A stretch of DNA of 64,000 bases from an uncultured Acidobacteriota bacterium (GCA_937870635.1 CALMZP010000091.1:1-64000), one strand, 5' to 3'. Positions 16,392 to 25,587 are shown, counted from the first letter of the stretch. Translations and numbers: made by a program. Notes: generated by a model from the letters alone, not told the origin.

Positions 16392-17819
16392 ATGGCCACC
16401 ACGCGTGTCCTCGCTGACGACGTCGTGAAGCTCTATGACGCCACGGATTCGAAGAAGCTCGTCGCGACCTGCTTCTGGGGCGACACATTGAAAGAGGTCC
16501 GCCGCAGCGGCGGCCGCCCGGTCTTTGCGCTCCCTCGGGCCGTCTGGAACGAGTCGAAGAACCGCTACGACAACGTCACGACTGAAGTCCAGCCGAAGAA
16601 GGATGTCGATTTCCAGGACGAGCCGGCGCTCAAGGTGCGATTCGTCGATGTCGGGCAGGGCGACGCGGCCATGATCGAGACACCGCGGGGACAGAGGATC
16701 CTGATCGACGGCGGCGAGGGCCCCTGGTTCCGCCGCTACCTTCGCGTCGCGTACGCGCACGTGCTGAAGTCGAAGTCACTCCACTGTGATGCCATCGTCG
16801 TGACGCACGGCGATGCCGACCATTATGACGGCCTCACCGAGCTGGTCACGTGGAAGCGCAACGCAGACGACCCGATGATCACCGCGGACCGTGTCTTTCA
16901 CAACGGACTGGTCAAGGGGAGCGGATCGGATGCGAAAACGATCTTCGGAAAGACGAGGAGCCAGAACGGCGAGGTCTACGCGACGGGACTCGTCGGCGAC
17001 ATCCGCCAGGTCCCCCTCTCTCAGTTGAACCGCCCGTTCCAGGCGTGGCAGTCGGCGCTGAAGGGACTGCAGTCTTCCAACGGCCCGGTCAAAGTCAAAA
17101 GGCTCGGCTACGGTGACGACGCGGAATTCGACTTCATCACCGACCCGAAGCTGGAGATGCGTGTTTTGGGGCCGGTCGTCGACGACCTGAACGGAACGCC
17201 GGCTCTGCCCCTTCTGCACAAGCCTGGCTCGTCGTCGTATTCCGCGTCACACACCATCAATGGACACTCGGTCGTGCTGAAGATGACGTACGGCAATGTT
17301 CGTTTTCTCTTCGGCGCCGATCTCAATGAGGAGTCGGAGGAGAGGCTGGCCACGCATGCGCGAACCGTGGGCGATTCGCTCGCCGCGGAAATTCTCAAGG
17401 TCCCGCATCACGGCAGCGCCGATTTCAGTCCAAGGATGCTCGAGGCCGTGCGGCCCGTCGTCAGCGTGATCTCCAGCGGCGACGAGAGCGTGGCGAAGGA
17501 ATACATCCATCCTCGCGCGGGACTGGTCGGGGCCATCGGAAAATACTCGAGGGCGACCGTCGACAAGCCGCTCATCTACGTGACGGAGATGGTGGCGTTC
17601 TTCCGGCGAGTCAGAAATGCCTTCGAAACGGTCGGCGGCCAGGACAAGCCGATCCGGAACGCCTACGAGAAGCTGCAGTTCGGAATCGTTCATGTTCGCA
17701 CGGACGGCGAGCGGGTACTGGTCGCCACGCACAGTGGAAAAGACGATCAGAAAGAGAGTTACGCGTTCCGGGTCGACGAGCAGGGAGGGATCACGTGGGA
17801 GGAAACCTCGATCGTTTGA
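16392..17819 (+). CDS. ComEC-like metallo-beta-lactamase-fold hydrolase
   Basis: 475 residues; GAGGAGG precedes the ATG. An N-terminal segment of about 78 residues without a clear match is followed by an MBL fold of the ComEC/Rec2 soluble-domain type: VRFVDVGQGDAAMIET, LIDGG, the metal motif THGDADHYDG (HxDxDH), VVLKMTYGNVRFLFGADL, KVPHHGSADFS and the C-terminal VSVISSGDES...HP. Unlike ComEC it has no membrane segments, so it is a free hydrolase, likely a nuclease or phosphodiesterase. Substrate unknown. The stop lies 25 bp before the next gene's probable GTG start, so cotranscription is likely. Confidence 0.88.
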   Translation: MATTRVLADDVVKLYDATDSKKLVATCFWGDTLKEVRRSGGRPVFALPRAVWNESKNRYDNVTTEVQPKKDVDFQDEPALKVRFVDVGQGDAAMIETPRGQRILIDGGEGPWFRRYLRVAYAHVLKSKSLHCDAIVVTHGDADHYDGLTELVTWKRNADDPMITADRVFHNGLVKGSGSDAKTIFGKTRSQNGEVYATGLVGDIRQVPLSQLNRPFQAWQSALKGLQSSNGPVKVKRLGYGDDAEFDFITDPKLEMRVLGPVVDDLNGTPALPLLHKPGSSSYSASHTINGHSVVLKMTYGNVRFLFGADLNEESEERLATHARTVGDSLAAEILKVPHHGSADFSPRMLEAVRPVVSVISSGDESVAKEYIHPRAGLVGAIGKYSRATVDKPLIYVTEMVAFFRRVRNAFETVGGQDKPIRNAYEKLQFGIVHVRTDGERVLVATHSGKDDQKESYAFRVDEQGGITWEETSIV

Positions 17820-17844
17820 TTCGCGAACCCTCCCCCCCCATCGC

Positions 17845-19068
17845 GTGCTGCTCCCGTTTCACGCGTCGGTGCCGACCGCTGAAGGCGCATGGGTCGTCGA
17901 CTGGTGGTTCCGCAATGACGGCGATCGCGCCGTGGACCTGTTCCCACTCGCGGTCATCGGAGGCTTGCCACCGCCGGGTCCCCCAGAGTTCGTTTCCATC
18001 GCCAGTTATCCGGCGGCGCCGCCAAACTCGACGCTGAAGTCTCCCGCTGGGGACGTGATCCCGACCCTTTTTGTGCCGCCGTTCGTGCCGGTAAAGACGA
18101 GAACACCGGGCGCGTTCCTGTACGTGGAGGATCCCGGTCGATCAGGCATCGCGATCGGCGGAACACTCATGAAACGCGGACCGGCAACGTCGAGTTTCCT
18201 TCCAAGGTCGAACGTCGAATCCCCCGAAGGAATTGACGATGTTGAGAACGCCGAACAATCCCGCACATTATTTAAAATCGAACGGTTGGACCCGCGCATC
18301 CTCGTTGCTGCCGTAGCCCTCGCCGTGATTCTCGTCGCGCTCGTGTGGCATTCGATGGCGGCACTGCCGCGGTGGCGGGCGGTGGCGTTCTGGGTTTCGG
18401 TGCTCATGTACGGATTGCTGCGCGCATGTTTCCAGTCCGCGATGGCGAGGCCCGCCGGCGCCACGGTGGTCGGGGTGGCAGGGTTCGCGATCACGCTGTA
18501 TCTGGCCTGGTGGCTTGGCGGACATTGGACCTACCTCATCGCCCAGGTCGCCCTGGCCTCCATCTTCCTCGGCGCCATGGGCTGGGCGATCGACAGCGCG
18601 GCGCTCGCTCTCAGCGTGCCGGACGCCGGAATCGTGGAATGGTTCTTCTCCGGGATCGACTTCCTCCTGCCTTTCGCGGCGATCACCGGGCGATGGAAGT
18701 GGCGCTGGTGGACGCTGCTCTTCTTTCCCGTTCACTTCGCGGGGCATCTGCTGCCCGCTGACTGCCTGGATGTCGTCCACTGGTCCATTGCGGTGATCGT
18801 GGCGGCGATCGCGCTGCGAACGACCGTCGAGCACAAGCCATTCAGCGATATGCGTGAGTGGGTGCCGACGCTGGCATTCGGCTCGGTGGTGGCCGGGATC
18901 GTTGTCGCGGGGGTGGGACGACCGCGGGTTCTCATTTCGCTCGTACCGGCGCTCGCGATCTGGGTGAGTGTGCTCGGTGGTCTGCGTCTGCGCTGGTTGC
19001 GGCGTCACTGGGCTTGGGTGCTGGTCGCGATTGTGTTGGCGTCCTGGGGATGGTTCCTGACGGGATGA
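17845..19068 (+). CDS. Chimeric protein: 'VLLPFHA' beta domain plus polytopic membrane domain
   Basis: 407 residues from a GTG at 17845, the only start codon near the end of the preceding gene in this frame. Residues 1-110 (VLLPFHASVPTAEGAWVVDW ... RTPGAFLYVEDPG) resemble a beta-sandwich domain usually found on exported acidobacterial proteins, yet no signal peptide precedes it. From about residue 150 come 9-10 transmembrane helices (ILVAAVALAVILVALVW, VSVLMYGLLRACF, ..., AWVLVAIVLASWGWFL). Either the start is wrong and an N-terminal part was lost, or two genes have fused. Frames upstream of 17845 overlap the MBL gene and show no signal peptide. Function unknown. Confidence 0.65.
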   Translation: MLLPFHASVPTAEGAWVVDWWFRNDGDRAVDLFPLAVIGGLPPPGPPEFVSIASYPAAPPNSTLKSPAGDVIPTLFVPPFVPVKTRTPGAFLYVEDPGRSGIAIGGTLMKRGPATSSFLPRSNVESPEGIDDVENAEQSRTLFKIERLDPRILVAAVALAVILVALVWHSMAALPRWRAVAFWVSVLMYGLLRACFQSAMARPAGATVVGVAGFAITLYLAWWLGGHWTYLIAQVALASIFLGAMGWAIDSAALALSVPDAGIVEWFFSGIDFLLPFAAITGRWKWRWWTLLFFPVHFAGHLLPADCLDVVHWSIAVIVAAIALRTTVEHKPFSDMREWVPTLAFGSVVAGIVVAGVGRPRVLISLVPALAIWVSVLGGLRLRWLRRHWAWVLVAIVLASWGWFLTG

Positions 19069-19098
19069 AAATTGGGCGCAGCAAGCTGCCGCACTCGA

Positions 19099-20766
19099 TT
19101 AATTGAGGCCGTGGCCGAGGGGGTAGAAGCCGGGGATTTCGATCGGAAGTCTTCCGCGATACGGGATCTCGCCGGTGAGAGCTTTGATGGCGGCGAGCTC
19201 GGAGGCCTGGCCGATGTCGTAGGTCACGGCGTAGGCCGGAAGCTCGGGGACGTGCATCAGAACGTACGGGCTGCCGAAGGCGGTGAAGGCGAGAGGTTTC
19301 TTCGACGCTGACAGATCGCGAAGCAATTTCGTCTGCGCATCATTGAGGTTGATCGATCCTTTGTAAGAGGCGACGCGAACGAAGCCGTTCACGACGAGCG
19401 CGTCGGCCAGACCGGCCAGCTTGCGCACCAGTTCATATTCTGCGGGTGTGGTCTGGTCATCGACATGGACCGTGACCGAACGCGGAAAGCGTTTCGCCAG
19501 CTCGGCGGCGAGAACCTTTCCCACGGGGCCTTCGCGCCATCCGGTGCGCGTGTCGAGCACGTTGATCTGAACGACCCTGAGCTCTGTGGATGGCCTCAGC
19601 GGAAGTACCTTTTTATCGTCGCGGACGAGCGTGATGGCCTGATCGGCCACGCGCTGCGCGACGGCCCGGTTCGCGGGACTGCCGACGGTCTCGACCAGGC
19701 GAACGATGTCGACGGTGCGGTTTCGGTCGAGTCCCAGCGACGATTTCGCGCGCAGAACGCGCCGCACGGACTGGTCGAGGCGAGCCGTGGAAATCCGTCC
19801 GCTGCGCACCGACGCCTGCAGCGCACGATAGGCGGCTTCGACATCGGGTGGCGTGACGAGGATGTCGGCGCCTGCTTCTATGGCCAAAACCGCGGCCTCT
19901 TCGACGGAGAACGCGCTCGTCACACCGCGCATCCCCATCGAATCGGTGAACAGGACTCCTTCGAATTTCAGATCATCGCGGAGCAGGGCGGTCAGCACCG
20001 GCTTCGACAGCGTGGCCGGCAAACCTTCCTTCGGCTCGAGTTTCGGCAGCCAGATGTGCGCCGTCATGAATGCGCCGGCGCCGGCCTCGATGGCCGCGCG
20101 GAACGGAGGCAGTTCGATCGCGTCCAGCCTCTGCCGCGCGACGTCGAGCGTCGGCATCTCCAGGTGAGAATCGACCGCCACATCGCCATGCCCGGGAAAA
20201 TGCTTCGCCGTGGCGAGCTGTCCGTTCTCCTGGATGCCGCGCACATATGCGGCGACGAATCTCGATACCGTCGCAGGGTCCTCGCCGAACGAGCGGATGT
20301 TGATGATCGGGTTGGCCGGATTGTTGTTTACGTCCGCGACGGGGTAAAAGTTCACGTTGACGCCGGCCGCGCGGCCTTCCCGCGCGGTCACGCGCGCCGC
20401 TTCGTAAGCAAGTCGCTCGTCCCCTGTCGCCGCGATCGCCATCGCCAGTGGCATCCGCGTCGCGCCGTACAGGACGTAGCCGGCGCCGCCCTCGAGATTC
20501 GCCGACGTCAGCAGCGGAACTTTCGACATCCGCTGGAGCTCATTGAGCGTCACCGCGACGGCCGCGGCATCGCCGATGCCGCCGTGAATGCTTCCGACGT
20601 GAAACTCCTCGATGGCGCGCCACGCGTCCCGGATCGGCTCACTGCGAGCCATGACCAGCTGCCCGATCTTTTCGTCGACGGTCATCGAGCGAAGGGTCCG
20701 CTCGACCCATCGGTCATCGGCATGGACGGAGGAGGCGACGAGCAGAAGTACGAAGAACGTTCTCAT
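19099..20766 (-). CDS. GH3 beta-N-acetylhexosaminidase (NagZ-like), secreted
   Basis: 555 residues from the ATG giving the signal peptide MRTFFVLLLVASSVHA; the frame continues upstream only through repeat sequence. GH3 catalytic domain about 20-330 with the NagZ hallmarks KHFPGHGD (K188/H189, H193), a DSH near 199-201, and nucleophile D275 in FTDSMGMRGV. A second GH3 alpha/beta sandwich domain follows (about 370-555, VRDDKKVLPL ... PLGHGLN). Expected reaction: removal of terminal beta-GlcNAc, in peptidoglycan or chitin degradation, in the periplasm or outside. TAAGCT lies seven bases before the ATG with no ribosome site. Confidence 0.9.
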   Translation of the reverse strand: MRTFFVLLLVASSVHADDRWVERTLRSMTVDEKIGQLVMARSEPIRDAWRAIEEFHVGSIHGGIGDAAAVAVTLNELQRMSKVPLLTSANLEGGAGYVLYGATRMPLAMAIAATGDERLAYEAARVTAREGRAAGVNVNFYPVADVNNNPANPIINIRSFGEDPATVSRFVAAYVRGIQENGQLATAKHFPGHGDVAVDSHLEMPTLDVARQRLDAIELPPFRAAIEAGAGAFMTAHIWLPKLEPKEGLPATLSKPVLTALLRDDLKFEGVLFTDSMGMRGVTSAFSVEEAAVLAIEAGADILVTPPDVEAAYRALQASVRSGRISTARLDQSVRRVLRAKSSLGLDRNRTVDIVRLVETVGSPANRAVAQRVADQAITLVRDDKKVLPLRPSTELRVVQINVLDTRTGWREGPVGKVLAAELAKRFPRSVTVHVDDQTTPAEYELVRKLAGLADALVVNGFVRVASYKGSINLNDAQTKLLRDLSASKKPLAFTAFGSPYVLMHVPELPAYAVTYDIGQASELAAIKALTGEIPYRGRLPIEIPGFYPLGHGLN

Positions 20767-20790
20767 TGGGGACAGCTTAATCTTTGTTCT

Positions 20791-20960
20791 CCCGAGCGTG
20801 AGCGCTTCATCCCGAGCGTTAGCGAGGGATCTGGGGGTCGGGGGGGTACGAGGCATGAGTTTCGTGCCACCCAGCCCCCAGATTCCCTCGCTCACGCTCG
20901 GGATGACAGCTTCTCGGCATGACAGCTTCTCCACGACTTTCACGCTCGGGATGACAGGGT
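20791..20960. repeat. CCCGAGCG...CGCTCGGG palindrome cluster
   Basis: Left copies CCCGAGCGTGAGCG and ATCCCGAGCGTTAGCGAGGGATCTGGG, right copy CCCAGATTCCCTCGCTCACG followed by GGGATGACAGC, then partial repeats. Same family as 22297-22323, 22860-22905 and 36503-36532. Intergenic between NagZ-like and PFK genes. Confidence 0.75.
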
Positions 20961-21010
20961 CACAGCCGCACGGACCGAGCGTACCTCGGTCTACAGGGCG
21001 TGGAATCTCT

Positions 21011-22120
21011 TCAATCGCCGAACGAGATGCCGAGGTCGCGTGCGGTCAGCATCGAGTCGGAGTCGAGAGGAACGACTTTCATCCGGCGCGTCGCTTCCTC
21101 CAGCGGCACGTATTTCACGGTAGGCGGATCGAGCGCCACCATCACGCCGCTGTGTCCTTCCTCCAGCGCACGCACGGCCGCCGCGCCAAAGCGCAGCGAC
21201 AGCAGCCGGTCGAACGTGCTCGGAGTGCCGCCGCGCAGCAGGTGGCCGAGAACGACGGTGCGGATCTCGCGGCCGGTCAGCTCCACGAGGTCTTCCGTGA
21301 GCCGTTCCCCGGCGCCGCCCAGCCGTTCGACGCCGCCGAGGTCGCGCGCCTTGAGCACAGACGTTCCGCCCCCTTTCGGCTTCGCGCCCTCGGCGACGAC
21401 CACGATCGCGTGCTTCTGCCCTTCGGTCTCGACCTGGCGGATCTTCTTCGCCACGACCTCGATGTCGTACGGAATCTCCGGAATCAGGATCACGTCCGCC
21501 GATGCCGAGATGCCGGAGTTGAGCGCGATCCATCCCGCGTACCGGCCCATGACTTCGACGACCATCACCCGCCGATGCGCATCGGCCGTCGTGTGCAGGC
21601 GGTCGATCGCTTCGGTGGCAAACGAGACTGCGGTGTCGAATCCGAAGGTGATGACCGTTCCGTCGAGGTCGTTGTCGATCGTCTTCGGCACGCCGACGAC
21701 GCGCATGCCTTTCTTCGCGAGGATGGAGGCGATGCCGAGAGAGCCGTCGCCGCCGATGGTGACGAGTGCGTCGATGCCCTGCCGCCCGAACTCGCTCACC
21801 AGTTCATCGCAGCGATCCACCTCGGTCACCGTCCCGTCGGGATTCGTGACGGGGAAGCGGGTCGGGTTCCCGCGGTTCGTGGTGCCGAGGATCGTGCCGC
21901 CGAGGGGGGTGATGCCGCGGACGGTGTCGCGGTCGAGGGGGATGATGCCGCGGTCGCCGTACTGGTCGGGCATCAGCAGACCGTTGTAGCCGTCACGGAT
22001 GCCGACACATCTCCATCCGCGCTTCTTCGCTGCGAGCGTCGTGGCGCGTATGACCGCGTTGAGCCCCGGCGCGTCGCCGCCGCCCGTGGAGATCGCGATG
22101 CACTGAATGTTGTTCGGCAT
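21011..22120 (-). CDS. pfkA: 6-phosphofructokinase, group III type
   Basis: 369 residues. Phosphorylates fructose 6-phosphate in glycolysis. Motifs: STGGGDAPGLNAVIR, GGDGS at 123-127, PKTIDND at 145-151 with the catalytic Asp, MGRYAGWIAL, EGAKPKGG and GHLLRGGTPSTFDR. The Gly at the GGDGS position is the ATP-type residue, while the Lys in PKTIDND is common in PPi-type and actinobacterial enzymes, so donor specificity (ATP or PPi) is open, with ATP favoured. TATGAT (minus strand) lies only six bases before the ATG and there is no ribosome site, a strong leaderless candidate. Confidence 0.93.
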   Translation of the reverse strand: MPNNIQCIAISTGGGDAPGLNAVIRATTLAAKKRGWRCVGIRDGYNGLLMPDQYGDRGIIPLDRDTVRGITPLGGTILGTTNRGNPTRFPVTNPDGTVTEVDRCDELVSEFGRQGIDALVTIGGDGSLGIASILAKKGMRVVGVPKTIDNDLDGTVITFGFDTAVSFATEAIDRLHTTADAHRRVMVVEVMGRYAGWIALNSGISASADVILIPEIPYDIEVVAKKIRQVETEGQKHAIVVVAEGAKPKGGGTSVLKARDLGGVERLGGAGERLTEDLVELTGREIRTVVLGHLLRGGTPSTFDRLLSLRFGAAAVRALEEGHSGVMVALDPPTVKYVPLEEATRRMKVVPLDSDSMLTARDLGISFGD

Positions 22121-22126
22121 GAGTGA

Positions 22127-22132
22127 ATCATA
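22127..22132 (-). promoter_or_regulatory. -10 TATGAT of the PFK gene
   Basis: TATGAT on the minus strand, six nt before the PFK ATG; transcription would begin at or within a base or two of the start codon. Confidence 0.5.
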
Positions 22133-22170
22133 GACGGGTTGGCGTGCGGCAGCTCGCTGCGCTCTTCACG

Positions 22171-22267
22171 ATTCACCATTGACCATTCAACATTCACCAT
22201 TCCCGTCTCTCTCAGCAGAGTACGGGAATGGTGAATGGTCAATGGTGAATGGTGAGTGGTGAATGGG
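22171..22267. repeat. Heptamer inverted repeat, AATGGTG/CACCATT word
   Basis: ATTCACC ATTGACC ATTCAAC ATTCACC ATTCCCG on the left, AATGGTG AATGGTC AATGGTG AATGGTG AGTGGTG AATGG on the right, loop with CTCTCTCAGCAGAG hairpin. A GTGCGGCAGCTCGCTGC palindrome lies just left (22144-22160). Confidence 0.9.
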
Positions 22268-22296
22268 GTTCGTGAAGTCCGATCCTGCCGGTGCTT

Positions 22297-22323
22297 CCGA
22301 AGATCCCTCGCTTCGCTCGGGAT
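22297..22323. repeat. Short CCCTCGCTTCGCTCGGG palindrome
   Basis: ATCCCTCGCTTCGCTCGGGAT; partial copy of the CCCGAGCG family ending at the -10 of the nuclease gene. Confidence 0.6.
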
Positions 22324-22336
22324 AAACTCGCGGCCG

Positions 22337-22813
22337 ATGCGCCGGATCGCTCTCACTCTTGCCCTCCTCCTTGCCGCCTGTTCGGCGGAGGGGCGGCCTC
22401 TCCGCGCCACCGTCACCCACGTTGCCGACGGCGATTCGTTTCACGCGCGCGACGCGCGGGGGAGGAAGCTGGAGATCCGGATCCTGGCCATCGATGCGCC
22501 GGAGCGCAATCAACCGTACGCCGACGCTTCGCGCCGCGCGCTTACCAGCATGATCGGCGGGAAAGAGATCGAGATCCACGTCGCCGAGCCCGACCGGCAC
22601 GGGCGTCTCGTGAGCCGTGTCATGCGGGGCGGTGTCGACGTCGGCCTCACGCAGCTGAAAAGCGGGATGGCGTGGGTGTATCCGTTCGCCGGGAAGATGC
22701 CGGCGGGCTATCGCGAGGCGGAGCGCGCCGCGCGCAAAGCACGCGCCGGCCTGTGGCGCGACGCGAAGCCGCGCGAGCCGTGGAAGTATCGCCGCCAGCC
22801 CTATAATCAATGA
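22337..22813 (+). CDS. SNase-family nuclease lipoprotein
   Basis: 158 residues from the ATG at 22337 (TAAACT at 22323-22328, eight bases before; no ribosome site). Lipoprotein signal MRRIALTLALLLAAC. Staphylococcal-nuclease/thermonuclease fold: VTHVADGDSFHAR, the catalytic arginine and glutamate in IRILAIDAPER, and the second arginine in DRHGRLVSRV, followed by LKSGMAWVYPF and a typical REAERAARKARAGLW helix. Expected role: calcium-dependent hydrolysis of DNA or RNA outside the inner membrane, for nutrient use or eDNA turnover. Monocistronic. Confidence 0.9.
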   Translation: MRRIALTLALLLAACSAEGRPLRATVTHVADGDSFHARDARGRKLEIRILAIDAPERNQPYADASRRALTSMIGGKEIEIHVAEPDRHGRLVSRVMRGGVDVGLTQLKSGMAWVYPFAGKMPAGYREAERAARKARAGLWRDAKPREPWKYRRQPYNQ

Positions 22814-22859
22814 CACTCGTGAATATACAGACCGGTACTCGCTTCCGAGGCACGAGTTG

Positions 22860-22905
22860 CGGGCAACCCAGCCCCCAGATCCTTCGCTCACGCTCGGGAT
22901 GACAC
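22860..22905. repeat. CCCAGATCC...CTCGGGATGACA partial palindrome
   Basis: GCCCCCAGATCCTTCGCTCA then CGCTCGGGATGACACC, a half-copy of the CCCGAGCG family between convergent genes. Confidence 0.6.
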
Positions 22906-22924
22906 CTTGTTGCAGACGTGACCC

Positions 22925-25501
22925 TCAAAACACGTTCGTGATCACTTCCAGCGGCTGCGTCGTCGAGGCGTCGCGGCGCGAGATGATCACTTCTTTTCCG
23001 TCGGGCATGAGCACGTAGTCGTTGGTGCCGATCGGGCGGTGCTTCACGGGTGTGCCGATGGCCAGACCGTTCGCGGTGGAGATCTCCACGCTCATCAGCT
23101 GGCTCTCCCCGTTCACGAAGAACAGCCGGCCGCTGGCGGACCATCTAGGCGACGAACCTCCGCCGGATGAGATCTGCGAGCGGCTCCCGTCGGGAGGGAA
23201 AGGCTGGAGATAGAGCTCGCTGCGGCCGGTATCGTCGGATTGATAGGTAATCCATTTTCCGTCCGGTGAGAAGCGGCCGGAGCTCTCGGCGAATGGAGTC
23301 TTCGCAAAGGGAGTGATCTTCTTCGTCGTCATGTCGAAGATCAGAAGGTCCATGCGCGTGGCCGGCGTGTAACCCTCGGCGAGGAGATAACGGCCGTCAC
23401 GAGTCCAGTCGATGATCTCCATTCCCTGCTCGTTGCTGCCGGTGAAGATGATCTCTTCCTGGCCACCGCCGCCGGAGGGCCGCGTCCGGACCGAAGCTGT
23501 GGTGGCGCCGGCGACGGCGTAGATCAGCGTCTTTCCGTCCCCTGACCAGACCGCTCCAATCTCCTCGGTAGGTTCGAAGGTGATGCGCGTGCTGATGCCG
23601 CGACGGAGGTCGTAGGTCCAGATGTCGCTGTTGCGCTGTTGCGCCGGGATTCGATTCATGGCGAGCCGCGTGCCGTCTCGTGAAAGATCGATGTTCACGC
23701 CGTCGACGCTCAGGCGCGTCTCGCTGTCTCCGTCGACCGGCATGCGGATCAACGACGTCACCGCCTCGGGCCCCCGGCGATGAAAGACGAGGCGGCCGTT
23801 CCGCGACACCGAAAAGCCCGCCGTACCGTATTGCCCGTTGTACTCGACGCCGCGCGCGATCAGGAAGCCGTCGCCCGTGGTTGCACGGCGCTCGAGGTCG
23901 AACGGCTGCGCGTAGAGCTCGAAGTCGTTGAGGTAAACGAGGTAACCCGGCGGGGCGTAGACCGCCGGCGTGGCCATCGGGAGCACGCGGTGCACTTCCG
24001 TGCTGTCGAGGGATCCGAGGAAGACGCCGGCTTCGTCGGAGTTCTCGCTCATGGTCATGAAAAGGAAGTGCCGGCCGTCAGGAAGAAACGACGGCCGCCA
24101 GTGACCGATCTCTTTGCGGCCGGCGTCGAGTTTCGTGACCGGCTGCGGAGTGCCCCCGGTTGACGGCACCCGATGGATCGGCGATGACGGCGAAGGGCTG
24201 AAGAGAATGGTGCCGTCTGCTGCCCATGTACCGCCGCGGGTCTCTCCGCCGTTGCAGATGGTGATGACCGACGAAGTGGCCAGGTCGACGCGCCGCAGTT
24301 TGCCGGAGACGAAGAACGCGACGTGCCTGCCGTCGGGGGACCAGAACGGATCGTAGGCGCCTTCCGTGCCGCGAATGGGCTTGATCTCGGTCGAATCGAA
24401 CTCACGCACGTGCAACGGCTCGCGGTCGGGTCCGGAAAGACGAACGATGTACCGCGTCCCGTCCGGAGAGAGGAGGGCCGGCCCGTCGACGACGTTGTAG
24501 CGGAGGTTCGGCGGAGGCATCACCTCGAAGCGGAATCGCTGCTGCGGTGGCTGCTTCCTGCCGCGGTCGACGATGAAGAACGCGATCGCCAGCACGGCAA
24601 TCAGTGCGGCCGCCGCCCATCCCGCCCACGACTTCCCGCGGGCGGGCGCCGCGGCCGGAACCATTGACAGCGATTCGAGCTCGAGCTTCACGTCGTGAAT
24701 CGACTGCCATCGTTCGTCCGGATCTTTCCGGAGGCAGAGCTGCACGATTCGTTCGAGCCCGGCAGGCGTCAGCGGCTGGATCCCGCTCAAGGGCTGCGGC
24801 TCGGTGGCGAGGATGGCCGCGATGACACTCGAGCGCGTCTTTCCTTCGAACGCGCGTTTGCCGCTGAGCATCTCGTAGACGACGACGCCGAACGCGAAGA
24901 TGTCGGTCCTGGCGTCGGCAGGGGCGCCCTCGAGCTGTTCCGGCGCCATGTACTGAAAGGTGCCGAGGATCATCCCTTCTTCGGTGATCGGTTTTCGCTC
25001 GGTGAGGAGGGTCACTCCCTGAGGCTCGGTAGTCTCGCGCTGCTTGGCGAGGCCGAAGTCGAGAAGCTTCGCGCCGGTACGGGTGAGCATGATGTTGCCC
25101 GGCTTGAGGTCGCGATGAGTGATGCCGCGGCGATGCGCTTTGTCGAGCGCATCGGCAATCTGCATCGCATAGCGCAGCGCTTCGTCCAGCGGAAGCGGGC
25201 CGCGAGAGAGCCGGTCGGCGAGCGTCTCTCCCTCGAGATGCTCCATGACCAGGTAATCGATGCCGTCCTGATTGCCGACGTCGTGGAGGATGCAGATGTG
25301 GGGGTGGGCGAGGGAGGAGATGGCTTTGGCCTCGCGCTCGAATCTCGCGCGGAACTGATCGCTGGTGGACGAGAGGATCTTCACCGCGACGATGCGGTCG
25401 AGCCGCGTGTCGCGCGCCCGGTACACCTCACCCATGCCGCCGGCGCCAATCGGCGCGAGGATCTCGTAGGGTCCCAGGCGTTTGCCGGCTTCGATGGCCA
25501 T
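22925..25501 (-). CDS. Ser/Thr kinase with extracytoplasmic TolB-like propeller
   Basis: 858 residues. Hanks kinase 12-275 (GAGGMGEVY, VAVKIL, HRDLKPGN, LDFGLAKQ, GTFQYMAPEQ), a single transmembrane helix at about 287-307 (GWAAAALIAVLAIAFFIVD) and a C-terminal seven-bladed propeller (about 325-858) with repeated SPDG/DGR turns (LLSPDGTRYIV, WSPDGRHVAFF, SWSGDGKTL-like, FSPDGKWITY). The propeller is typical of acidobacterial receptor kinases and would sense or bind a ligand outside. Close kin of the kinase at 32948. Divergent from the BlaI gene across the 358-bp repeat-rich spacer; TATCCT lies 15 bases before the ATG. Confidence 0.92.
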   Translation of the reverse strand: MAIEAGKRLGPYEILAPIGAGGMGEVYRARDTRLDRIVAVKILSSTSDQFRARFEREAKAISSLAHPHICILHDVGNQDGIDYLVMEHLEGETLADRLSRGPLPLDEALRYAMQIADALDKAHRRGITHRDLKPGNIMLTRTGAKLLDFGLAKQRETTEPQGVTLLTERKPITEEGMILGTFQYMAPEQLEGAPADARTDIFAFGVVVYEMLSGKRAFEGKTRSSVIAAILATEPQPLSGIQPLTPAGLERIVQLCLRKDPDERWQSIHDVKLELESLSMVPAAAPARGKSWAGWAAAALIAVLAIAFFIVDRGRKQPPQQRFRFEVMPPPNLRYNVVDGPALLSPDGTRYIVRLSGPDREPLHVREFDSTEIKPIRGTEGAYDPFWSPDGRHVAFFVSGKLRRVDLATSSVITICNGGETRGGTWAADGTILFSPSPSSPIHRVPSTGGTPQPVTKLDAGRKEIGHWRPSFLPDGRHFLFMTMSENSDEAGVFLGSLDSTEVHRVLPMATPAVYAPPGYLVYLNDFELYAQPFDLERRATTGDGFLIARGVEYNGQYGTAGFSVSRNGRLVFHRRGPEAVTSLIRMPVDGDSETRLSVDGVNIDLSRDGTRLAMNRIPAQQRNSDIWTYDLRRGISTRITFEPTEEIGAVWSGDGKTLIYAVAGATTASVRTRPSGGGGQEEIIFTGSNEQGMEIIDWTRDGRYLLAEGYTPATRMDLLIFDMTTKKITPFAKTPFAESSGRFSPDGKWITYQSDDTGRSELYLQPFPPDGSRSQISSGGGSSPRWSASGRLFFVNGESQLMSVEISTANGLAIGTPVKHRPIGTNDYVLMPDGKEVIISRRDASTTQPLEVITNVF

Positions 25502-25517
25502 TCGGAAGTGCGTAAGG

Positions 25518-25587
25518 ATAACCGGGAACCGGTAACCGTTAACCGTTAACCGTTAACCGTTAACCGTTAACCGTTAACCGTTAACCG
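25518..25587. repeat. Heptamer tandem array, TTAACCG word (left arm)
   Basis: Seven perfect TTAACCG units (25539-25587) preceded by three decayed units (ATAACCG, GGAACCG, GTAACCG). Pairs with the CGGTTAA units at 25767-25797, enclosing the palindrome at 25658-25752. Confidence 0.95.

Noticed and set aside
16392-17819. DNA-uptake protein ComEC.
   Set aside because: Only the metallo-beta-lactamase part is present; there are no membrane helices and no competence domain.
19099-20943. Longer N-terminus for the NagZ-like protein (VIPSVSEGIWG...).
   Set aside because: That part is a translation of the CCCGAGCG palindrome; the signal peptide starts at 20766.
25518-25587. Possible CRISPR array.
   Set aside because: Units are 7 bp with no spacers, and no cas gene is present.
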